NCBI GenBank assembly: GCA_964057225.1
Contig: OZ059896.1
Span: forward strand, 8,246,001-8,310,000
Reading direction: 5' to 3'
From: Auanema rhodensis
Lineage: Eukaryota > Nematoda > Chromadorea > Rhabditida > Rhabditidae
Length of the DNA: 64,000 nt
In this document: piece after piece, positions 48,861 to 64,000 of the stretch
Numbering within the stretch: the first letter of the stretch is position 1
How the letters are laid out: each line of letters opens with the position of its first letter
Program-made: the position numbers and the translations under genes
The notes under the pieces: generated by a model
The model's input: only the letters and a program-made list of their open reading frames with translations
What the model was told of the DNA's origin: nothing
Databases searched by the model: none

Positions 48861-51029
48861 TATGAAAACAAAATAAGTAAAATTGGGAATATATTGATGA
48901 ACAGATCAAAAGGTTTCATTTTCTTTTTTTCTTCTTCTTCTTCTTCTTTTCAATTGTCATTTCTTATAGTTACAATTGAGAACAGACCAAGTACCAATTT
49001 TACAATATTTTGATCCTAGTCTTAAACATATTAGATAGATAATCAACGTTTTTTGCTCTGGAAAATTGAAACGATTTTATAAAACCTGTTTCAATTTATA
49101 CTTTTATTTTATTATTTATAATATTATTAATTAATTTTATATAATATCTTATGTATGTATATATGTATATACTATATACTATATGTATATGTGTATCTAA
49201 TATTATTATTATTATTATGATTATTATATCGATACACATAGATGAAAGTATATAGTATTGTACATTATAGACATGTTCTATCGTTCGTTCCATACTTTTG
49301 CTTTTACGAACTAGATGAAACAGCCAAAACCGCGTGTTTCATGCGAAATAATTTTGGTTTAGCATCAGATGAATGCTGACGATGTAATTGTTTAATGATA
49401 GTGTGGTGTATTGAATGATCAGACAAAAATTCGAAGAGACACAGATATCTAGGAAAAAGTCCTTCAACTTACATCTTCTCATATCGTTTCTCTTCTCCCT
49501 TCATTTCCCTAACATTTTCGCGCATTTTCTCTGAATTTTCATGGATCATTTTGAAAAATTTAATAGCTCAACCAATGCTATACTGAATCATTCTCTTACA
49601 GTCTAGTCAGATCACAACATTTTTCAATTTTCTGTCACAATTTTTGTTCTTGTACAATTGATTCAATCTACTTCTGATTATCATGACACTGATGTATATC
49701 ATCACTACAGGAACCGTGATGACAGAATCAACGTCATCCATATCACATTTCGGCAACGGCACGACAACGGTGACGACGTCAACTACAACATGCTAACAGA
49801 TCACCTTTTATCAACACGTCTTCTACGTCACCGTGGTCGTTGTCATCGTTGCCTTCGTCTTCGTTGTGATGATCGCTAGTACCGTGTGCGACCTTGCTGA
49901 AAGTCTGACTTGGTTTTCATATTATTCTGCCTCTACCTTCTTTCCCACAAAAAGTCGTCGCTCTACTTTTTGTTCTTCCATTATCATATAACAGACACAC
50001 ACACATACATACACAATAATTCTAACAAATAGCTAGATTACCCGCATCACGTTGCTAAGTTCAAATACTGGCATCAAAATGCAATTTTTTCTCTTAATAT
50101 ATTACAAATCATCTGTCAATGCTCTTCACTCCCCTCCCCCTCCCCCATGTTCTATTTTGATTATGTTCGATGCTTTGCTATTAACTTTTATTATATAAGT
50201 AGTATTTGTAATACAATAGTTAACATCTTATTACATAATTTACTTTCTCTCATGATTTTCTGCTTAATCCGTTGGAGGATTACATCAACGTCCACAAGTC
50301 CAGCCGATAAAAGTCGGGAAATATACCACATCTTCAATCAATTTTCTATTAACTTATAGAAACATATACTTACATATGTATATATAAAGTTTTTCTAACT
50401 TTAACCCAAAAACCTTGTTTTAGCACCTAAAGCATATGTCATAGTGTTCACTTTGTTTAAACTACTATTGGCTTCATCCATAAATTGATGTGAACAACCT
50501 ATAAGCTTTAAGAGCTGTAAAAAGCTTTCGTTATAAGACTCTTTACATAATTTTTGATGAGAATTACATACATACATATATATCTATTCACATATAGTTA
50601 ATTAGTTCAAATGACTTCTATAGTTTATTTCTAAAATGCCTTTCTTCAGCTACAACTTCATACTTGTCTTCATCAGTCATGTCACTTTTCTTGTTCTTAT
50701 TAAAACAAATTGCCAATTCAGACAATTAACTTTTGAAAGTATTAATAAATTATCAATTCATGACAATAAACGCAAAAAATGTTATTTTTTGCGGATAAAG
50801 GAACCTGTTTCCCTATATACTATTTTTGTGGAAACTTTCATGTTTACGTAGTAAGTACACTTATGTCATTTTGCATTTCTTTTCTTGTTTCCCGACATAT
50901 TTTCTTTATCAACCTAATCATTAATTCATTTTTTTTCTCTCATTTTTTATTCTTTTCTCTTATTTCCATACGATAACCGTAATATTGACAAATTGAATTG
51001 TCGAGACCTGGCAAATTTTCGACCAGTTG

Positions 51030-51042
51030 CCCCCCCCCCCCC
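51030..51042. repeat. Poly-C run of 13
   Basis: Thirteen consecutive C. Same strand orientation as the run at 40651, so poly-G lies on the - strand in both cases. Confidence 0.9.
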
Positions 51043-52361
51043 GTCCAAAAAACCTGCTTCGGACTTGGCACTTGATGTTATTGCTTGAGGGGCTTCACTT
51101 CCAATCAACTTACCTCCTACTACCATCAGAGCACAAATTCAATTGATTCTGATGATTATGTTTTCTTTTTTCTGCATTTCGTTAAACCATGTTTTAGGAA
51201 AAACATTCTATTCATGACCTTTCTTCTCGTTATTGCTGTATCTCTTTGCTTTTCCTATACTCAACTACTCATGCCTTAAAAGTAGTTTTCAAATGTGAAC
51301 TATTTGAGCTTGAAAACCTAGCAAATAGTTTTGCATTGAGCTTCTTCTTTCTATTATACAAATGTAAGCTCATTAAGGAATTCAAACAAATCATTTGACC
51401 TTTTTTCTCGAAAAAAAAATCATTTAAAACGCGTTGATACCCGCCCATACCCCATTAATTCAACAACATCTCAGTTCGTATCATCATATACTGAAATAGT
51501 TTGTCTAACGAACTATAGAGGTTCTCATGTTCTATCCCTCTCTCAATTAATCCATATACATTTGAAAAAAAAACATTTTGGATGGCTCAACAACACAAAA
51601 ATATCCAAATATAATTCATTGTTATAATATTGATAGAATTTGTCTTTATATCTTTTCTTTTATTGTTCATCATGGTTTCTAGATCTACCAACATCTTCAC
51701 TAGATTGATAATCCTTTCATCTTTCCATAAAACAATATATGAATCTCTTGATGTTTCAGCTTTTTCTCGTCTTTTTTTTCTATTTCTTTCTTCTTTTTTT
51801 TTACAAAAAGTCTAACTAATGTCGTTTTTTCTTCATTTTATAAATATTTTAATGTTTTTTTTAAATACCTTGACTCTAAGTTTTACTCAATACTATAATG
51901 TATATATAGAAATATGTTCATTCATACATATTTATATATCTCTCTTCCTAAAATAATACTAAATGCCTTTTTTTTATTATTATTATGACATATGTTCAAT
52001 TTTGTTTCTCTTTTTAAACTATTTACAAATAACTTACCTTTTCTTCTGTAGTAGTTTCATAATAAGTCTTGAAATTTTGTGGGAAACATTTCAAATAGTC
52101 AAAGTTGTTGAGTCAAACATCAAATTGCGATAGCTATTCAAAAACCCTTTTCTTCTCACCAGAATAGGTGCCAATCGCAGTCAGAAACATATGAGAAGTA
52201 TGGAAATACTCATTTTCAACTCAAACCTTTTTTTTCATTTTATCATATAGATTATAATATTTAATTTTTCAATTATTCACTTCTTCTTTTTTTTTCTTCA
52301 TTTTTGATGTGCTAGGTAATCATTTTATATTTTAATGTTATATTTCTAGCGGGTGGATGAA

Positions 52362-58789
<6,428 letters not shown>

Positions 58790-59711
58790 AAAATATTTTC
58801 GATTTTAAAAGCAAAATATTTAGATTTGAAAGTATTCTTTCGAAAATCAAATCACTTAAGATTTAGCATGTACAACGCGATTGCACAGTTTGAAACATAT
58901 ATCTCAATTCACACAACACAAATATAGCTTACATCTTGCAACGACGTAGTCAGCAGCATGATGCACCAGTGCTCGCGCTGTAGCTAATTCGAAAAAAACA
59001 TATAAACCAATCTTTAATCTGGATTTTAAAACATGATAAATCCAATTTTTTTAAATTTGCAGAATCACAAATTCGCTATATAGTCCCTGAATAAGAAAGT
59101 TCATGGAGCGTGAGCTTTGTCAATACTCTTCTTCTTATAACTTCTTCTACACCCTATCCAGCTTTTGAAATAGAATGGAATTCGAATTATTCTTATCTTT
59201 TATACGGTAATTCCATGTATGGAATCAAAATATGTCATTTGTGATCGTCTTCATACTTTTATTGGTGTTTTCTAACAATTTTTTTTAATTTGTTTGTTTA
59301 TCAAAACAAATTAAAATTAAACACTTCCTTGTCTTTTTTTTGTCAAAATCTTGTCACTTGTCCTGTTCTGTCCTGTGTACAGCACATCGCAAAATCATAA
59401 TTTGTTTCAAAAGAAATATCATTAATATACATATGTTAATTTAATTTTCTATTTATTAACTTTCTTTCAATTAAAAAAAAAATAAAATCAAAAATATATG
59501 TATATATATCACACTATAAAGGGGGTTGAGTATAGTTAAAAAGTTTAGTTATCATGTGTTATAATTGCATTCAAAGTTTGTCTTCATTACAAAACGAATA
59601 ACACAAAATCAGTCTGTTCAGCTTTTTAATTGTCCGTCTACCGTCTTTTTCCAATTATATTAATAATAATTTCAAAATATCATATAAACTTTATAAAACT
59701 TTCTATTTTAG

Positions 59712-59791
59712 GGTCTGGTAGCTTACGCGCCCGTGGACAGGTACATTATGAGGAATCAACGAAGAATACAACCGGAATGAAATTCGTCTAG
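59712..59791 (+). CDS. mca: Possible alternative last exon of the Ca2+-ATPase gene
   Basis: After the acceptor TCTATTTTAG, two frames stay open for most of the exon. From an internal donor in exon 25 (GTTCGT at 58749) the phase-1 frame gives SGSLRARGQVHYEESTKNTT and ends GMKFV at 59791. Direct splicing from exon 24 gives a 22-aa tail starting GLVAYAPVDRYIMRN. The first ends in a hydrophobic residue that could act as a PDZ ligand, as in some vertebrate PMCA forms. Conservation or cDNA is needed to show that it is translated. Confidence 0.4.
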
Positions 59792-62700
59792 ATTCTCTAC
59801 TTTTAACTATTAATTTTTCAACACTTATATTATACATATACATTTATGTATATATAATTATCATGTTGTATATTTATTATCATTTTTTTTTGTTTTAATC
59901 ACACAAAAAGCACAATATTACTCCACAAAAAGACTACTTCACTTCACTAGCCGTCCGTGTTTTGTCATTTCAAGTCAAATTACACTCGTGTTCTTCTTTT
60001 TTTTGCCATTGCCTCTGCTTGTGTGCCTTTCTATCTTTTTATGTCTTCATTGGCCGGCTTCCTGATATTCCTGTAGTAACAGTTTCATAGAGTTTTCAAC
60101 TTTTTTAGAACAAAAAAAGATGGAAATTCTCTATTACCTGTTTGGCTGCTCATTCCATCATCCTTTTCCACATCTTCGAATTTTTTAGATTCCCGTGTTC
60201 TTCCTTCTTCCTTATCAGTTTGTTGTTGTTAAATTTTCTTCTTATTTTTCAAATTTCTAAGGAGTCACGACTCCATTACTTTTTAGAAAGAAACTTATTT
60301 CTATTTGCTCATGACAGATTTCCATAAGAGATAAACTGAAAAAATTCCTGTACATAGTGAACATTCCAAAATATCGGCTTAAAACCGTAGTTTTCACTTT
60401 TCTTTTTCCTTTTTTTAGCCTTAATCTTCAACAAAATGTCATTTTGATATCCTCTCCCCGTTATATAAAGCGAGTGTGTCTTTCTAAGTGTCAATAGAAT
60501 CTTCCTGATTCGGACCCAAACCATTTTTAACAAATTTGTATTGAAAGTACTAAAGTTTTTCTTATTTTTTTATTTAATAAGCTATAATATAAGAAATTTC
60601 CTAGATAAACAGTGTACTTGAATTGAAATACGGTAAATGCCGATCCGTTTTGGTTTCAACAACAATTATTTTTTCCATTTTTCTCTTCCATATGAACATC
60701 CCACAAATCTGTTTCATTTCTCATAATTATTTCCATATTTCCTTATTGAAATGGCTCAAACTGCTTACTAGTTCATAACTGGAGTTTTATTATTTTGCTT
60801 TCTTTGAATTTTTTTTATAAACTCGTATAGAAATAACATATAAAAGGAAGAGCTAATATGAACATTGTTAGGTATATAACTAACTGTTCACCAGATTATC
60901 TATATAGCTAAAATGATTAAAATATTTCATAAAATCATTGTTTTAATTTTTATAATTGAATATATACATGCATATATAGTAATATACATAATAAGTTATA
61001 TATGTACACATATAAACAATATAATCAGCAATTTCAATATCAACAATATCCTTATTTAAGAACTTGAAAATACAATATTTTTGTATAATCTATCAAGTTA
61101 TATAAATTATATTATGATACACATATTTATATAAATAATTATGAAAACAAATCAAAAATAAAAACAATATTTATAGTTGGAATTGAAAGCAAAAAATATT
61201 GGAAAACTGCTTACAAGCCCGTTCATGCTTCAACTAAAACTCTTCCGGTAAACTTTGTTCTCAGACCATATACATATGACTTAGACTAATTAAGCATTTA
61301 GATGAAGTGAATACAACAGATAATTGCTTATTGAGTTTTTATAATTATGAGAATAAGATAAATTAATTTGAGGGCACTTTTAGAAAAATGATCTTTCGTC
61401 TTGTGAAGAATATTAGGAAGTTTTCGGATCAAGTGGCCTTTTTGAATGACCATAAACTTGCACACTGATCTCAATTTTCTTTAATTTCTTGTAGCTTGTT
61501 TCATAAATGGAATTAGCTATTTGAGAGTTTTTAGAAGTGGAACGAGACGTTGAATTTAGTTTCTGATCGCGGATGGAATGTCAATTGGTTTATGTAATAA
61601 GATCTCATGGTTAAGTGATCAGAAGAAGTAAAAGGATGAAGATTATGTCAAAGATGAAATGGAGAACATTACTAAAGAAGAAGAAGAAGAAGAATGAAAT
61701 TGAGGAAAGAAAAGGAAATTGCAATCAACCATTCACCTAATACGTCTCAACCAAAAGTTTATATTAGTATCCAAAAACCATAATAGGAATCAGAATAATC
61801 TTTGCGTGAACGTCACTTTTTTTTGCACGTGAAATGAATATGTACACGTTTATGCTAATTTATATTTAACGTTTATTAAATTTATTTTATGCTCCTTTAT
61901 ACATTTGGTGATATGCTTAACTTTTTTTTTCTTAATTTTGATCAGCAATGCAAAGAAAAAAAAGATCTGAATTGCATAATCTTTGTATTAAATATTTTAA
62001 TAATACTTTGATTTGTTATAGTTTCTTTCTACTTTATTTCCACGAATATTTAATTTTTTATTATATATATATATATATATAGATAAATATATTAATTTTT
62101 ATTTTCACTTCATTATTTTCATGAAGGAAAGAAAAAGCTAGTGACGATACGAATAAAATATTACCTAAGGCATAGACAAGAAGTCAAAGAAGAAGGGGAA
62201 ACATCATTAACAAACCAATGGGAAAAGCTGTATTTAGTGCTGAAACGCTTATTCATCATGCTGAATAAAGGGAGTAAAAGAAAAAGAGAAAAAAGCGAGA
62301 AACTGAGAAGAAAATGAGAGAAAACATAAAAGTAAGAGTAAAGTTAGAAAGTATGAGAGGGTGGGAAGAAGGTAATAGAGAGAAGGAAAAATTCGTCGTT
62401 TTCTGTTGTTTTCTTTTTCTTTTCGCTCTATCTATCTTAACTATCTATATCTTTCTTCCTATTTTTCTTTGTTTCTCAGCAACTCTTTACGTATAAAAAG
62501 TTTTTTTCCTTTGTGGATGTTCTCCTCCCATTCTCAGCTCATATGCATCTCCTTTTTTTTGCTTTTTGTCGCTTTTTGCTTGATTTCGAGTCATATTTTC
62601 TATAACCATTTACTATTTTATTTTTTTTTCAATGAGCAGAAAACAAACCGATTTCACGTTTTCAACATTATGCACATCATTTCATAGTTCTGAAGCTCAA

Positions 62701-64000
62701 ACTAGTTTACTATATATATATATATATATTTGTATCTAAACATTTTTATTCAATTCCATAACAAGTCAAAAATCTTCCAGACAGCTCAATTCGTGAAGAA
62801 ATTTCGTTTACGAAATGTTATAGTCGTTTTTCCTGTATTAGAAGAAATAGGCAGCTTAATGCTCAAATTTTCTCATTTCTATAGAAAATTAAAGAAATAA
62901 ATTTTTTTTATTGAATATAAAAGATTTCTTCTGTTCTTAGAAGCATAATTTGCTTCTATTGATGAATAATAAGTTTCAACAGGTTTGTGATATTAAACCT
63001 TTTGAGGAGACTATTCTAATATTTATCCTATCAAACATGCAAACTGTGTCTATATGCCATACTTTTTTTGTTGTTAAATTCATTTATTTTCTTTAATTTT
63101 TGTTTAATTTGGTTATATTTTCTTTCTTTTTCTCCTATAAAAAAAAGAACTGAAAGAAGAAACGTTGTGTTGGTATCTTAAAAATTTTCTGAGCAATTTC
63201 ATTGTTTTTTCTCGCCTCTCTTGCTGCGGTGCAGCACCACGTACACATACACATACATCTCTAGCCTCTTCTTCGGTTTCTTTGGATCATGATCATCATC
63301 TTCTCTTTCTATTATTTATTTCTACATCTATCAACTATCTCAATTACTTATAACCATCATCGTTTTTGACTTTGTTTTCATTACCTCAATAATTGCCGGA
63401 ATCGCATGAACTTGATGAAATGACTTGGAGTATTTGGGCTTGAATTTTGATTAATAACACAGCATATGTACATATACATGTGTTCAAATAGTTGTATGTA
63501 CATACATACATATATATATATATATACTATATAACTACTTACTTCTATCTACATATGTTTATATAAAAAAATATATTTTCTATTATTTACAACAAAAAAA
63601 AATTTTTTTTTTGATCTCTTATCATAATTATGCAAAATTCATCATTATAATAATATTTCTTTATATAGATTTTAAAATGTTTTGAACAGTTGCTTTATCA
63701 CATACAATAACTTTTTTTTATAATATATAAGTTTAATATTGAAAAGGAAATCAACTAATGATATGCATGTAAGTTTAAGAGGAATCATCTCAATCATCTC
63801 TTTTACTCATTTTATATGAAAAAATATAAAATTACAATGATGTCATGATTTAGTAGACTGAAATAAAAGCTTTGAGAAAGAAAACGATGTGTAGAATTAG
63901 TTGGCAAAAAAAAGGAAAAAAAGTAGTATTCATCTAGTAAACTTAGTTGAGATCTTTTAACTTGATTGTGTCGTATGAAGATTTTTTTTTGAATGAAATC
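59792..64000. other. Trailing region, no gene seen
   Basis: AT-rich with TA runs near 62063-62081, 62710-62728 and 63511-63526, an AAG repeat at about 61676-61693, pyrimidine blocks at 62400-62620 and 63200-63340, and no exon-like run with matching splice sites. Confidence 0.45.

Larger units (their letters stand above)
34767..52361. other. 17.6 kb gene-free region upstream of the Ca2+-ATPase gene
   Basis: Many short frames occur but none has conserved motifs or phase-matched splice partners. Visible structure: TA microsatellites (listed separately), two poly-C runs, pyrimidine-rich blocks (for example 35500-35800, 37960-38070, 40740-40920, 44460-44600, 45480-45680, 47560-47640), and islands with CATCATC/GACGTC/CGTCGT words at about 37850-37925, 42690-42790, 44330-44395 and 49680-49890. 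The right part may be a long 5' outron or intron of the Ca2+-ATPase gene. Non-coding RNAs cannot be excluded by eye. Confidence 0.5.

Noticed and set aside
49658-49879. 73-codon frame rich in Arg, His and Asp
   Set aside because: Composition reflects the GAC/CGT word island; no start context, splice sites or family resemblance.

Overview
The window is nuclear DNA of a nematode, most likely a rhabditid in the broad sense. It is AT-rich and its protein genes are cut by many short introns, often 40-60 nt, with TTTCAG-type acceptors. Several start codons lie just after such an acceptor, as expected for spliced-leader trans-splicing. It carries families known only or mainly from nematodes: an SRX chemoreceptor, an SSQ-type sperm protein and a small MSP-domain protein. 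The species cannot be named from the sequence alone. Most coding sequences had to be assembled by splicing exons by eye. Every fully assembled model keeps frame across all junctions, and the conserved ones align without gaps to known families at the joins.

Layout. The first 35 kb is gene-dense. On the + strand: a THUMPD3-like tRNA methyltransferase (487-2297), an MSP-domain membrane protein (5627-6609), an SSQ-like sperm protein (6896-7698), an SRX receptor (8261-9581), an orphan secreted cysteine-rich protein (10139-11002), a tandem MATH/BTB protein (16751-19197), phytanoyl-CoA hydroxylase (19787-21182), a short CAMSAP/patronin-like CKK protein (24909-26522), a second orphan secreted protein (26671-27574), dihydrolipoyl dehydrogenase (28019-30135) and a DOMON-domain, probably GPI-anchored, protein (31186-34766). 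On the - strand: a single-pass membrane protein fragment (2805-3949), a single C2H2 zinc-finger protein (11748-12406) and an ACOX3-like peroxisomal acyl-CoA oxidase (21258-24040).

The second half is gene-poor. A 17.6 kb stretch (34767-52361) holds no supportable gene. It has TA microsatellites, two poly-C runs and recurring CATCATC/CGTCGT islands followed by pyrimidine tracts. After it comes a 25-exon plasma-membrane Ca2+-ATPase (52362-58789) with a possible alternative last exon at 59712-59791. The final 4 kb shows no gene.

How the genes relate. Two neighbouring sperm-type genes share a TTTCACGT element upstream, which also occurs before the orphan secreted gene at 26671. PHYH and ACOX3 are convergent, 75 bp apart, and act in the same branched-chain fatty acid route: phytanoyl-CoA alpha-hydroxylation, then pristanoyl-CoA beta-oxidation. 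The other genes look like independent housekeeping or signalling genes.
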